Shown: in pieces, positions 53,745-62,525 of the stretch
Layout of the letters: every line of letters starts with the position of its first letter
Numbering within the stretch: the first letter of the stretch is position 1
From: Hyphococcus sp.
GTDB taxonomy: Bacteria > Pseudomonadota > Alphaproteobacteria > Caulobacterales > Parvularculaceae
Assembly: GCA_028289605.1 (NCBI GenBank)
Contig: JANQON010000003.1
Span: 1 to 64,000 of the forward strand
Reading direction: 5' to 3'
DNA length: 64,000 nt
Notes under the pieces: generated by a model
What the model saw: the letters and a program-made list of their open reading frames with translations, nothing else
Told to the model about the DNA's origin: nothing
Databases searched by the model: none
Position numbers and translations under genes: made by a program

Positions 53745-54707
53745 ATGGCTAGTTCTACCGCCGCCGGGTGGAGCGCGTACTGGCGCGGGGCCGCCGCCGG
53801 CGATGCATTGACCGGCGGCGCGAAAGGCGCAGCGCTTGATGCGTTTTGGGAGACGTTCTTCGCCCGTTTCCGCGAGGCGAGGCCGCGGCGCGTCATTGAC
53901 CTTTGCTGCGGCGCCGGCGCGGTCGCGCAGCGGGCCGCCAAATACGCAAACCGTCACGGACTATCTTTCGATATTCTTTGTGCAGACATTTCCGCCGACG
54001 CCGCAAGGCGGGCGGCGCAATTGGCCGGCGACGCCGCGGCTGTCGCGACCGACTGCGCCAAGCTGGCGTTCGCGGACGGCGCCGCTGACATCGCGCTCAG
54101 CCAGTTCGGCCTTGAATATGCGGGCGACGCCGCCTTCGCGGAGGCGGCCCGGATCATCGCGCCCGGAGGGTCGTTTGCGGCGATCATTCACAGAAAAGGC
54201 GGCCCTATCGAACGCGAATGTGCGGAAAATCTGAGATTCGTGCGCGCCGCCAAAGACACGCGCCTGACGGAAACGGCGCGCGCCGCGTTCGCCGCGGGCT
54301 ACGGCGCTGACGCCGGCGGCTCCGCCGACGCAGTCAGGCAGGCGGGCCGCGCTTTCGCGGCGTCGGTTGAGCAAGCCAAGGCGGTCATGACGGCAAGCCC
54401 GCCCAGCGAGGCGAGAGCGTATTTTCTGCGCCTGTTCAAGGATATGGGCGACATGTATCGACGGCGCAGCGCCTTTGACGGGGGCGAGGTGGATTCTTGG
54501 CTCGCTCGCGCCGACGAAGAATTGTCGGCGTTTGACGCCCGGATGGCGTCCATGGTGGACGCGGCAAAGGACGCTGCTCAGATTGACGCCGTCTCAACGG
54601 AACTGACCCGCGCCGGGCTCGCGACCCCGCCGCCGCAGGATTTGATGATGGGATCGCCCGAAGAGCCGGCGGCGTGGATCGTGACGGCCGACAAACCGCC
54701 GGCTTGA
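53745..54707 (+). CDS. SAM-dependent methyltransferase
   Basis: A 320-residue protein with a class I methyltransferase fold. Motif I is VIDLCCGAGAVAQRAA near residue 50, followed by an acidic strand (ILCADISADAARRA) and DIALSQFGLEY as motif II. The C-terminal 120 residues are helical and not diagnostic. No obvious substrate class. It is separated from the receptor by a terminator, so it is its own transcription unit. Confidence 0.8.
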   Translation: MASSTAAGWSAYWRGAAAGDALTGGAKGAALDAFWETFFARFREARPRRVIDLCCGAGAVAQRAAKYANRHGLSFDILCADISADAARRAAQLAGDAAAVATDCAKLAFADGAADIALSQFGLEYAGDAAFAEAARIIAPGGSFAAIIHRKGGPIERECAENLRFVRAAKDTRLTETARAAFAAGYGADAGGSADAVRQAGRAFAASVEQAKAVMTASPPSEARAYFLRLFKDMGDMYRRRSAFDGGEVDSWLARADEELSAFDARMASMVDAAKDAAQIDAVSTELTRAGLATPPPQDLMMGSPEEPAAWIVTADKPPA

Positions 54708-54716
54708 GGGGCCGGT

Positions 54717-55307
54717 TTACTTAATGCGTTCCGCGACGAAGGTCCGTTTGACCTCATTAATCGTCAGGCGGTAGCCGCTGAGAAGGCCCTTTTTCAGCGT
54801 TACGGTGTATTTCTTGTTCGGATAAAGACGGACGCGGGCGTTTGCCTTGCCCTCTTGGCGCCAGACATTGCCGTTCTCCAGAAACAAAATGTAGTTGCCG
54901 TTCGCCGCCACGGCGTAGTCGGTGACGGCGAGGGTTACTTCTTCTCTTTCTTCTTTGTCTTTTTTACGCGGCGACTCGCGATCCTGACGGGCGAGCACTT
55001 GTTCAGCGCCGAGTCCCGACGGGGCCGCCGACGGCGCCTGCGCGTCAGCCTCAACGGCGGCGACTGCATCGGCGCCGGCTGACGCTGCTACAACAGTTTC
55101 TTCCGCGGATTCCACGGCTGCGGTTTCCCCGCTAACCGACGCGCCCTGTCCCGTGAGGGTGCGGATCGCCGCCTCCAGACAGGCAATGCGTCCTGGATCG
55201 TCCGCATGCGCCGTGCGACAGTCGGCGATATAGTCCGTTTGCGAAGACGCAGGGCCGGCGATCATCCATACGGCGACAGCGGCGGCGGGCAAAACTGTGC
55301 GTTTCAT
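54717..55307 (-). CDS. Exported hypothetical protein with charged linker
   Basis: A 196-residue protein. A signal peptide (LPAAAVAVWMIAGPASS) is followed by CRTAHADDPGRIACLEAAIR with two cysteines, an alanine-rich acidic linker, a lysine/glutamate patch (RKKDKEEREE) and a C-terminal beta domain (NYILFLENGNVWRQEG, KKYTVTLKKGLLSGYRLTI). ATG 55307 is preferred because it starts the signal. The C-terminal domain resembles small alphaproteobacterial periplasmic proteins, but no function is assigned. Confidence 0.65.
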   Translation of the reverse strand: MKRTVLPAAAVAVWMIAGPASSQTDYIADCRTAHADDPGRIACLEAAIRTLTGQGASVSGETAAVESAEETVVAASAGADAVAAVEADAQAPSAAPSGLGAEQVLARQDRESPRKKDKEEREEVTLAVTDYAVAANGNYILFLENGNVWRQEGKANARVRLYPNKKYTVTLKKGLLSGYRLTINEVKRTFVAERIK

Positions 55308-55367
55308 AGAAAGGTCTCCCTTTCCCGCCATGGAACCATAAGCGACGCTGTAGACGCAAGAGGCGGA

Positions 55368-55898
55368 TTACGTCAGCGCCGCCTCGCCGTCGAGCACCGC
55401 CGCGGCGGCCTGCACGGCCGCCCCGATACGCAGCGCCGCCTGAACCTGTTCGCTCGACAGGCCCGCTTTGCGGACAATCTTTTCATGGCTGTCTAGGCAC
55501 ATGCCGCAGCCGTTGATGGCCGACACAGCAATGGACCAAAGCTCGAAATCGACTTTCTCAACGCCGGGATTGCCGATGACGTTCATGCGCAGTTTCGCCG
55601 GCATGGTCGCATAGTCCCCGGCGCTCATCAGGTGCGTTGCGCGATAATAAACATTGTTCATCGCCATGATCGCCGCGGCCGCTTTCGCCGCGGTCGTTGC
55701 GTCGTCTGAGAGTTTGCCGCTCACTTCCGCGGCGATCGCTGTGGTCACCGTGCTGTTACGGGCGGCGAGGGCGGACGCCAGAAAACAGCCGAGTTTTTGT
55801 TGATCGCTGAGAACTGTCTCATTCATCAACGAGCCGAGATTGAGGCGAATGTCTTTGGCGTAGTCGGGGATCTGATCGCGTAGGGCGTCGAGGCTCAT
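55368..55898 (-). CDS. ahpD: Alkyl hydroperoxide reductase D (carboxymuconolactone decarboxylase fold)
   Basis: A 176-residue peroxidase partner that reduces AhpC. The active-site pair C131/C134 with H138 lies in [14 protein letters not shown], with the preceding helix in [16 protein letters not shown]. Residue numbering matches the Mycobacterium AhpD closely. It follows ahpC on the same strand, separated by a strong hairpin. Confidence 0.93.
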   Translation of the reverse strand: MSLDALRDQIPDYAKDIRLNLGSLMNETVLSDQQKLGCFLASALAARNSTVTTAIAAEVSGKLSDDATTAAKAAAAIMAMNNVYYRATHLMSAGDYATMPAKLRMNVIGNPGVEKVDFELWSIAVSAINGCGMCLDSHEKIVRKAGLSSEQVQAALRIGAAVQAAAAVLDGEAALT

Positions 55899-55925
55899 CG
55901 AAGTTTCCTTTCTCCTTCGGGCAAA

Positions 55926-55971
55926 AAAAGAGCGCGCGGGCGTGCGAACCGCCGTTTCCGCGCGCTCTTTT
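55926..55971 (-). terminator. Terminator between ahpC and ahpD
   Basis: A perfect 14-bp stem (55926-55939 with 55958-55971) with an 18-base loop; read on the reverse strand it ends in a T-run from 55929 down to 55923. It lies after the ahpC stop and before the ahpD start. It may be an attenuator that lowers ahpD expression. Confidence 0.8.
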
Positions 55972-55985
55972 GTTGATAGCGGCTG

Positions 55986-56531
55986 TTAGAGCGTGTCGCC
56001 GCCGAGGGGGCGGTTGCACGGACACAGTTCGTCCGTTTGCAGGGCGTCAAGAATGCGCAGGGTTTCCTGCGGATTGCGGCCGACATTCAGGCCGTTGACA
56101 GTGACATGCTGAATGACATTGTGCGGATCGACAACGAAGGTCGCGCGCAATGCAACGCCTTCCGGCGCGCGCACGCCAAGCCCGTCAACGAGCGAGCCGG
56201 TGGTGTCGGCGAAGCTCCAGGCCGGATGTTGGTCGAGATCGGGATGATCCCGGCGCCAGGCGAGCTTGCAGAACTCGTTGTCGGTCGAACCGCCGAGCAC
56301 AACGGCGTCGCGGTCGTCGAATTCCTTCGACAGGCGGCCGAATTCAGCGATCTCCGTCGGGCAGACGAAGGTGAAGTCCTTCGGATAAAAGTAGATGATC
56401 TTCCACTTTCCTTCGAAGCTATCCTGGGTGATGTCTTCAAAAGCGGATTGTCCGTCTTCTTCGTGGACGTTAAAGCCGGGCTTGACGCCGGTCACGGTGA
56501 AGTCGGGAAGCTTGTCGCCGACACCTAGCAT
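55986..56531 (-). CDS. ahpC: Peroxiredoxin AhpC (AhpD-linked type)
   Basis: A 181-residue thiol peroxidase that reduces organic peroxides and hydrogen peroxide. The peroxidatic cysteine is C57 in FTFVCPTEI, and C-terminal cysteines C170/C172 in LCPCNRPL provide resolving thiols, as in AhpD-dependent AhpC. An in-frame upstream extension to 56642 is rejected because MLGVGDKLPDF is the normal start. Divergent from oxyR. Confidence 0.94.
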   Translation of the reverse strand: MLGVGDKLPDFTVTGVKPGFNVHEEDGQSAFEDITQDSFEGKWKIIYFYPKDFTFVCPTEIAEFGRLSKEFDDRDAVVLGGSTDNEFCKLAWRRDHPDLDQHPAWSFADTTGSLVDGLGVRAPEGVALRATFVVDPHNVIQHVTVNGLNVGRNPQETLRILDALQTDELCPCNRPLGGDTL

Positions 56532-56676
56532 GTGCGTTCTCCTGTTTCGGGCTGATGCTGAAAATCTCATAGCGCGCCGGCAGCCGGCGCAAGGCGTGTA
56601 TAGACGCTTTTCATAATTTATCAAATAGATTATACCGGACAAAATTATCGAATTAATCGATCAAAATGAGGCGCCC
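56532..56676. promoter_or_regulatory. ahpC-oxyR control region with AT-rich dyads
   Basis: The gap is AT-rich between 56600 and 56670. A partial dyad ataat-N11-attat lies at 56613-56633, fitting the T-N11-A shape of LysR sites, and atcga-N5-tcgat lies at 56647-56661. These are likely OxyR sites for the divergent promoters, but I cannot confirm. Confidence 0.5.
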
Positions 56677-57573
56677 ATGAAAGCGTTGCCGACGCTCAGA
56701 CAAATGCAGTTTTTCATCACCCTGGCGCGGCGGAGGTCCTTTTCCAAGGCGGCCGATGAATGCCTGGTCTCACAGTCGACCCTGTCCTCCGCCGTGAAAG
56801 AGCTTGAGGCGCTGATCGGCCAGCAGCTGGTTGATCGATCCACGCGGAGCTTCGCCCTGACCCCCGCCGGCGAGGAAGTGGCGGCGCGCGCGCCCGGCAT
56901 CCTCGCCAGCGCCGAAGATCTTGTCGACGCCGCCAGCGGGCGCCGGCCCCTGGAAGGCGACTTCACGCTGGGCATCATCCCGACGATTGCGCCGTTCATA
57001 TTGCCGCGCACGACCCGCCGGCTGCAAAAACTCTACCCGAAGCTGGAGCTTTACCTGCGCGAAGACCTAACCGCCGCGCTGGCTGAAAGACTGACGGCGG
57101 GCCTCATCGACGCGGCGCTTCTCGCCTTTCCTTACGAAATACCGGGCGTTGAAGTCATCGATGTCGGAGAGGACCCCTTCTGGTTCGCCTGCCATGACGA
57201 TCACCCGCTCGCCAAGCGAAAAACACTGTCCAAAGAGGACTTAAAACAATGCTCGCTCTTGCTTCTTGAAGACGGGCATTGTTTGCGCGAGCATGCGATT
57301 GACGCATGCGAACTGGCGGCGCGCACCGGGAATGCGTCTTTTGACGGCACCAGTCTTTTTACGCTGACGCAGATGGCGCGTTCCGGTTTGGGCGCGACAT
57401 TGCTGCCTGAAATGGCCGTCAACGGCGGCTTGGCGAAGGGCGCCGGGCTCACAACGATCCCGTTTAAAAAGCCGGCGCCGACGCGGCGCATCGGCGTTGC
57501 CTGGCGGCGAGGCTCCGGACGGGGCGAGGAGGCGCGCGCCATTGCAGAAGTGGTCGCCGCCGCCATGGGCTAG
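56677..57573 (+). CDS. oxyR: Hydrogen-peroxide-inducible regulator OxyR
   Basis: A 298-residue LysR-type sensor. The HTH is FSKAADECLVSQSTLSSAVK. The redox cysteines C202 and C211 are in EDGHCLREHAIDACEL and match E. coli C199/C208 in spacing. It is divergent from ahpC-ahpD, the classical arrangement, and likely activates them on peroxide stress. Confidence 0.92.
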   Translation: MKALPTLRQMQFFITLARRRSFSKAADECLVSQSTLSSAVKELEALIGQQLVDRSTRSFALTPAGEEVAARAPGILASAEDLVDAASGRRPLEGDFTLGIIPTIAPFILPRTTRRLQKLYPKLELYLREDLTAALAERLTAGLIDAALLAFPYEIPGVEVIDVGEDPFWFACHDDHPLAKRKTLSKEDLKQCSLLLLEDGHCLREHAIDACELAARTGNASFDGTSLFTLTQMARSGLGATLLPEMAVNGGLAKGAGLTTIPFKKPAPTRRIGVAWRRGSGRGEEARAIAEVVAAAMG

Positions 57574-57585
57574 GCGCGACGCTCA

Positions 57586-58428
57586 CTACATAAAGCTGCC
57601 GGCGATATCCTTTGAACGCGCATTGATGTCGTGCTTGTCGATGGCGCCGGTCTCTTTAAATTCCTTTGCTGCGTTCAGCATGGCGCCGTAGGCGATGCGG
57701 GCGAGGTCCGTACCAAGACTAATGCGCTTGACGCCGGCTGCTTCAAGATCGGCGGGAGCGACGGCGAATTGACGGAACCCGGTCAGCACGTTGACCGGCT
57801 TGTCCGTTTCGGCGCAAAGCCGGCGGATCTGATCAAGTTCCATGAGGCCCGGAGCGTAGAGAACATCGGCGCCGGCTTCGGCATAGGCGTTGAGACGTTT
57901 CATTGCGTCATCAAAGTCTCGCCCGCCGGTCGAAAAGTGTTCGCACCTCGCGGTTAATACGAAATCCCGGTCAAGATCGCGCACCGCCCGGGCTGCGGCG
58001 GCGACACGGTCGACCGCCAGAGCGAAGTCATAGGTTCCGCCGAGATAGGGATTGGCGGCGTCTTCAATCGAGCAACCCGCCAGCCCGGCGTCGGCGGCGC
58101 GCCGCACGGTTTCGGCGACATCCGCCGGCGCCTCCCCAAATCCGGGTCCTAAGTCGGCCGAAATCGGGATGCTCACAGCGTCGCAAAGCGCCTTGCAGTG
58201 GGCCATTTTTTCGTCGCGGCTGAATGCGCCGTCGAGTTTGCCCTGGCTCCAGCCAAAACCGCCGGACGTGGTGGCGAGGGCGGAAAACCCAAGCTTTTCC
58301 AGGATCTTCGCGCTGCCGACGTCCCACGGGTTCGGCAACAGCAATGCGCGCTCCTCGTGATGGAGCGCTCGGAAACGGGCGGCTTTGTCTGCGGGGCTTG
58401 AGCTTGAGGTCGACTTGTCCGTCATCAT
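57586..58428 (-). CDS. Isocitrate lyase/PEP mutase superfamily enzyme
   Basis: A 280-residue TIM-barrel enzyme of the PrpB/oxaloacetate-decarboxylase-like branch. Motifs are LLLPNPWDVGSAKILEKLGF at the start, ISADLGPGFGEAPADVAETV for metal, GCSIEDA and the catalytic-loop region FVLTARCEHF, where the usual lyase KKCGH loop is not seen. Possible reactions include 2-methylisocitrate or phosphonate-type C-C lysis. No neighbours point to one. It is divergent from oxyR's far side and co-oriented with the AI-2E gene. Confidence 0.82.
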   Translation of the reverse strand: MMTDKSTSSSSPADKAARFRALHHEERALLLPNPWDVGSAKILEKLGFSALATTSGGFGWSQGKLDGAFSRDEKMAHCKALCDAVSIPISADLGPGFGEAPADVAETVRRAADAGLAGCSIEDAANPYLGGTYDFALAVDRVAAAARAVRDLDRDFVLTARCEHFSTGGRDFDDAMKRLNAYAEAGADVLYAPGLMELDQIRRLCAETDKPVNVLTGFRQFAVAPADLEAAGVKRISLGTDLARIAYGAMLNAAKEFKETGAIDKHDINARSKDIAGSFM

Positions 58429-58525
58429 GCGGGTCCTCAGTGGCTGCGTGTCGGAATGCGCCGATCATCGGTCGCAATCGGCGCGGCCGCAATCGTTGAG
58501 CGCAGTCCGCGCTGCAATTGGTTCG

Positions 58526-59644
58526 TCAGGCGGCCGGTTCGGGGTGTTTGATATCGGCAATCTTGCCGTCGTCAGACAGCATGATTGCGATTGGTCTTGT
58601 CGCCCTGAACTGGGTCAAGATGAGCATGACGGTTACTGTAATTGGTACACTGAGCAAAAGGCCGGCAAACCCCCACAGCGAGCCCCAGACACTGAGCGAG
58701 AACAGCACCACGAGCGGGCTCAAATTCAGCGTTCGCCCGACAAGACGCGGTTCAATGCCGTTCGACATGACCTGTTCGGCGCCGATGAGAAAAACCAGCG
58801 CGGTAAGCGCCATTTTGACGCCGCCGCCGTCCGGCTGCACAAGCGCCAACATCACAGGCAGGGTGATGGCCGAGGCGGCGCCGAAAATCGGGATGTAGTT
58901 CAGGATGAAAATCAACAACGCCCAGAAGCCGGCGAACTGAATGCCGATCACCAGCATGATGACAAAGCTGATCGATGCGGTGACGAGATTGCTGATCGTT
59001 TTGACCGTAATGTATTGGCGCACCAGGGCGCCGATATCGCTGATCGTTTCATTAATCGCCGCGCGCTGGCTTTCGTCGGCGCCCAGGAGGTTGATCTTGC
59101 GAAAGATGCGCCCGCGCTCGATCAACATGAAAACCAGATACAGAAAGACGGTGATGAAGGTCAGAAAGTTCGAGGTCAGTCCCGTCAGGCTTGACGCCGC
59201 CTGTGACAGCACCGGCCGGATCAGATCGATTGCCGATTGCTGGATCTGTTCAACGCCGCCGAGCGCGGCGGCGGGAATGATGTTGGACGTCCGGATCCAG
59301 TCGAGCGCGTCGTCAAACAGGGCGCGCAAGCGGACCTCGTAGCTTGGCCACGTATCGAGAAGGGTTTCAACGTTGGATTTGACGATCTCCACAAAGAGAA
59401 CGACGCCGCCGCCGATGAGCGCAAAGGCGAGCATGAAGCTCAACGTGTTCGGAATGTATTTCCCGATGAAGGGCGTGCGCTGAACGTTGTCTTTCAACGT
59501 GTAGATGAGAAAGCAGAGAAAACCCGCAATCACGAAAGGGATCAGCACGCCCCGTCCGATGTAAGCGATGAATCCCAGGAGGATGGCGATGGCGAGAATG
59601 TAAAATGTCCGGGCGACGCCGCCGCGTTCAGCGCTTTGCGCCAT
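58526..59644 (-). CDS. AI-2E family transporter (PerM/TqsA-like)
   Basis: A 372-residue membrane protein with about eight helices: a pair at 15-50, one at about 70-90, then a cytosolic loop, and helices from about 160 onward. Typical family text includes YIGRGVLIPFVIAGFLCFLI and the central SLTGLTSNFLTFITVFLYLVF. AGGAGGG at 59653-59659 supports ATG 59644. Members export various small molecules including quorum signals or act as sodium/proton antiporters, so function is open. Confidence 0.88.
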   Translation of the reverse strand: MAQSAERGGVARTFYILAIAILLGFIAYIGRGVLIPFVIAGFLCFLIYTLKDNVQRTPFIGKYIPNTLSFMLAFALIGGGVVLFVEIVKSNVETLLDTWPSYEVRLRALFDDALDWIRTSNIIPAAALGGVEQIQQSAIDLIRPVLSQAASSLTGLTSNFLTFITVFLYLVFMLIERGRIFRKINLLGADESQRAAINETISDIGALVRQYITVKTISNLVTASISFVIMLVIGIQFAGFWALLIFILNYIPIFGAASAITLPVMLALVQPDGGGVKMALTALVFLIGAEQVMSNGIEPRLVGRTLNLSPLVVLFSLSVWGSLWGFAGLLLSVPITVTVMLILTQFRATRPIAIMLSDDGKIADIKHPEPAA

Positions 59645-59758
59645 TCTTCCCTCCTGAGGCTTAACGGTATCCGGCGATAACCGCGTTCGCGGGCCTGCGC
59701 CAGTCGGCGGGCCGTCTTGCCGCTTTTCAACCGGCTCCGCCCGGCCTACCTATGCGGC

Positions 59759-61096
59759 ATGTTGGTTCGGGAAATTCCCTGGCGAAGCGCCTACGCTGCA
59801 TTCGCGCCGCTTGCCGGCCGGCCGCACGCGCATTTGCTGCATGGCGGCGATGACGGGCGATCTGCGTGGTCGATCATTGTCGCCCGCCCCAGCCGTGTCT
59901 TGTCGCTGCAGGACCCAGCGGACGCTGCGGCATGGATTGCTGATCTCAACGCGATTGTCGGCGAACGCCGGCGCGGCGCCGGCGTCGCCGCGCCGGGACC
60001 TTTTGCGAGCGGTCTTGTCGGATATGTGGGCTACGAGGCCCTGGCGAGCGCCGAGCCGACGCTTGCGCTCCCGAAAAGCCCTTACCGACTGCCGGCTGCA
60101 TGTTTCGGCGTCTATGACGCAACGGCGGTGTTTGACCGCCAGGCGCGGCGAGCGTTTGTCGCCGGTCGGGATGACGATGCGTCGGCGGCGCTTGAAGAGT
60201 CGCTCGGTCTGGAAGAGCCGGTCGCGCCGGCGCTGCCCGTATTCGGACCGGTTCTGTCGAACTTCACGCGAACAGCCTATGAGGCGGCCATTGCCGACGT
60301 CATCGAGCGCATTCGCGCGGGCGATTTCTTCCAGGCGAATATCGCGCAGACGCTGACGGCCGAAGCGCATGATCCGGTGTCCCCGTTCGACCTCTTTCGG
60401 CAAATTGCGACAAGCAGCGACGCCTTTTTTTCCGCGCTCCTGCAGTTTAACCAGGGCGGGGTCGTTTCCAACTCACCCGAGCGGTTTTTTCGTCTTGACC
60501 CTGACGGCGCGATTGTCGCCGAGCCGATCAAGGGAACCCGGCCCCGGGGCCGGGACGGCGCTGAGGACCGGGCGCTTGCCGAAGCCCTCGTCGCGGACTC
60601 AAAAGACCGGGCCGAGAACATCATGATCGCAGATCTGATGCGCAACGATCTTTCGCAAATCTGTGAGGACCATTCCATCCGCGAGGAGGCGATATGCGAG
60701 CTATTGAGCCTATCGCGGGTTCATCACATGGTCTCGCGCATCAGCGGCCGGTTGCGCGGCGACGTCCCAGTGGGCGAGGTGCTGCTCGCCCTGTTTCCGA
60801 GTGGATCTGTCACCGGCGCGCCGAAGATAGAAGCAATGCGCGCCATCGGTGAAATTGAAAATCGCGGTCGCGGACCCTATTGCGGCGCTATCGGATATGT
60901 CGATGATCGAGGCTCTGCGGATTTTACGGTGGCGATCCGTACACTGATGCTAGACGCGAACCAGCGCAGCCTCTCCATTCCAGTCGGGGGCGGCATTACC
61001 CTGCGATCCGATCCGTCAGCGGAGTATGAAGAAACGCTCGTAAAAGCGAGCGCCGCCCTGAGCGCGATTGGCCGGGGTAAGAGTCATGCGTCATGA
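59759..61096 (+). CDS. pabB: Aminodeoxychorismate synthase component I
   Basis: It converts chorismate and ammonia to 4-amino-4-deoxychorismate for folate. The 445 residues contain a C-terminal chorismate-binding domain with FQANIAQTLTAEA, the diagnostic AEPIKGTRPRGRDG (the PIKGT lysine is the PabB type, versus PIAGT in TrpE), and NIMIADLMRNDL and SGSVTGAPKIEAM. ATG 59759 replaces an upstream TTG at 59717. It overlaps pabA by four bases. Confidence 0.93.
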   Translation: MLVREIPWRSAYAAFAPLAGRPHAHLLHGGDDGRSAWSIIVARPSRVLSLQDPADAAAWIADLNAIVGERRRGAGVAAPGPFASGLVGYVGYEALASAEPTLALPKSPYRLPAACFGVYDATAVFDRQARRAFVAGRDDDASAALEESLGLEEPVAPALPVFGPVLSNFTRTAYEAAIADVIERIRAGDFFQANIAQTLTAEAHDPVSPFDLFRQIATSSDAFFSALLQFNQGGVVSNSPERFFRLDPDGAIVAEPIKGTRPRGRDGAEDRALAEALVADSKDRAENIMIADLMRNDLSQICEDHSIREEAICELLSLSRVHHMVSRISGRLRGDVPVGEVLLALFPSGSVTGAPKIEAMRAIGEIENRGRGPYCGAIGYVDDRGSADFTVAIRTLMLDANQRSLSIPVGGGITLRSDPSAEYEETLVKASAALSAIGRGKSHAS

Positions 61097-61674
61097 TCTT
61101 AATCATCGATAACTATGATTCGTTCGTGCACAACCTGGCGCGATATCTGCGTGAAGCGGGTTCACCTGTACGCGTTGTCCGTAACGACCAAGTCACTGCG
61201 GCCGAATGCGTTTCGATGGCGCCGTCAGGCGTCGTTCTTTCGCCAGGGCCGAAAACGCCCGCCGATGCAGGATGCAGTCTCGACTTGATTGCAACGCTGC
61301 CGGCGCGCACGCCGCTATTCGGTGTTTGCCTCGGACACCAGTGCCTTGTTGAAGCGTTCGGCGGCGAGACGGTGCGCGCCGATGATCCGTTGCACGGGGA
61401 AGCCAGTCTGATCCGGCATACCGGCGCCGGGATTTTTGAAGGCGTGCCGTCTCCGACCCCGGCCGGGCGCTATCACTCGCTGATTGCGCGGCCGCGCAAG
61501 GGGTCTCCGATCGTCGAGACCGCCTGGACGGAGAACGGCGCGCTGATGGGCGCGGCGCATCGGATCAATCCGTGGTTTGGCGTCCAGTTTCACCCCGAAT
61601 CGCTGTTAACGCCTCATGGCAGGCGAATGGTCGAAAATTTTCTACGAATCTGCATGTCCGGAGAAGCGGCGTGA
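61093..61674 (+). CDS. pabA: Aminodeoxychorismate synthase glutamine amidotransferase
   Basis: It supplies ammonia from glutamine to PabB. The 193-residue class I amidotransferase has nucleophile C79 in FGVCLGHQCLVEAFGG and the His-Glu pair H167/E169 in FHPES. The family signature IIDNYDSFVHNLARY starts it. The gene overlaps pabB by four bases and pabC by four, so the complex is made together. It could also serve TrpE. Confidence 0.94.
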   Translation: MILIIDNYDSFVHNLARYLREAGSPVRVVRNDQVTAAECVSMAPSGVVLSPGPKTPADAGCSLDLIATLPARTPLFGVCLGHQCLVEAFGGETVRADDPLHGEASLIRHTGAGIFEGVPSPTPAGRYHSLIARPRKGSPIVETAWTENGALMGAAHRINPWFGVQFHPESLLTPHGRRMVENFLRICMSGEAA

Positions 61675-62525
61675 CATTCTGGCTTAATGGCGAATGGCGA
61701 ACGGGCCGCGACGCGATCTCAATTGACGACCGCGGTTTCCTGCTGGGCGACGGCGTCTTTGAAACCATTTTTCTGCGGCGAGGGGTTCCCGCGTTTCTGG
61801 ACGAACATTTACAGCGCCTCTCGGACGCCCTGCGATATCTCAATATCAACGCCGCTGCGCCAGCGGCGATTGAGGACATCATTCGTGAACTGACAGATCG
61901 CAACGGTCTGGCTGAGACGGATGCCTGCCTTCGTATCACGGTGTCTCGCGGCGCCGGCGGCCGCGGGTTGGCGACGGTTTCGGAGAATGCGGCGCCGACG
62001 GTTTTGATGACGGTGTCTCCCGCAGCGCCGCTGAGGCGGGAGCCGATGCGTTTGATCATCAGCCGGTATCCGCGGGCGACGGCGGGCGCATCGGTCCGCT
62101 GCAAAACGCCCGCTTATCTTGACAACATCCTGGCGCGGGAAGAGGCGGCTGCGGCCGGGGCCGATGACGCCCTGATGCTCAACGCTGCGGGACGGGTCGC
62201 CTGCGCAACGGCGGCAAATGTGTTCGCGATGTTTCCGGACGGCGCCGTTGCGACGCCGCCGATAGAAGACGGCGCATTGCCGGGAGTCGTGAGGGGCGTT
62301 TTGCTGTCCCGGTGCGGAGGGAGCGGCGTAGCGATGGAAACGCGCAGTATTGCGGCTGATGCGTTGAACGGCGTCGAATTGGCGTTGACGAACAGCCTGA
62401 TGGGCGTGGCCCGGGCAAGCCTTTCTTCATCTGATGCGGCCCCGTCGAAAATGTTCAAGCGGCTTCAGTCGTGTTATGAACATGCACTGGATGAAGACCT
62501 TCGGCGGCGGGCGCGTTCATTGTGA
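61671..62525 (+). CDS. pabC: Aminodeoxychorismate lyase (PLP, class IV)
   Basis: It cleaves pyruvate from aminodeoxychorismate to give p-aminobenzoate. The 284-residue class IV PLP enzyme shows IDDRGFLLGDGVFETIF at the start, the PLP lysine in RCKTPAYLDNIL, and phosphate-binding ATAANVFAMF. GTG 61671 overlaps the pabA stop. Branched-chain or D-amino acid aminotransferase is an alternative within the family, but the operon favours PabC. Confidence 0.9.
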   Translation: MTFWLNGEWRTGRDAISIDDRGFLLGDGVFETIFLRRGVPAFLDEHLQRLSDALRYLNINAAAPAAIEDIIRELTDRNGLAETDACLRITVSRGAGGRGLATVSENAAPTVLMTVSPAAPLRREPMRLIISRYPRATAGASVRCKTPAYLDNILAREEAAAAGADDALMLNAAGRVACATAANVFAMFPDGAVATPPIEDGALPGVVRGVLLSRCGGSGVAMETRSIAADALNGVELALTNSLMGVARASLSSSDAAPSKMFKRLQSCYEHALDEDLRRRARSL

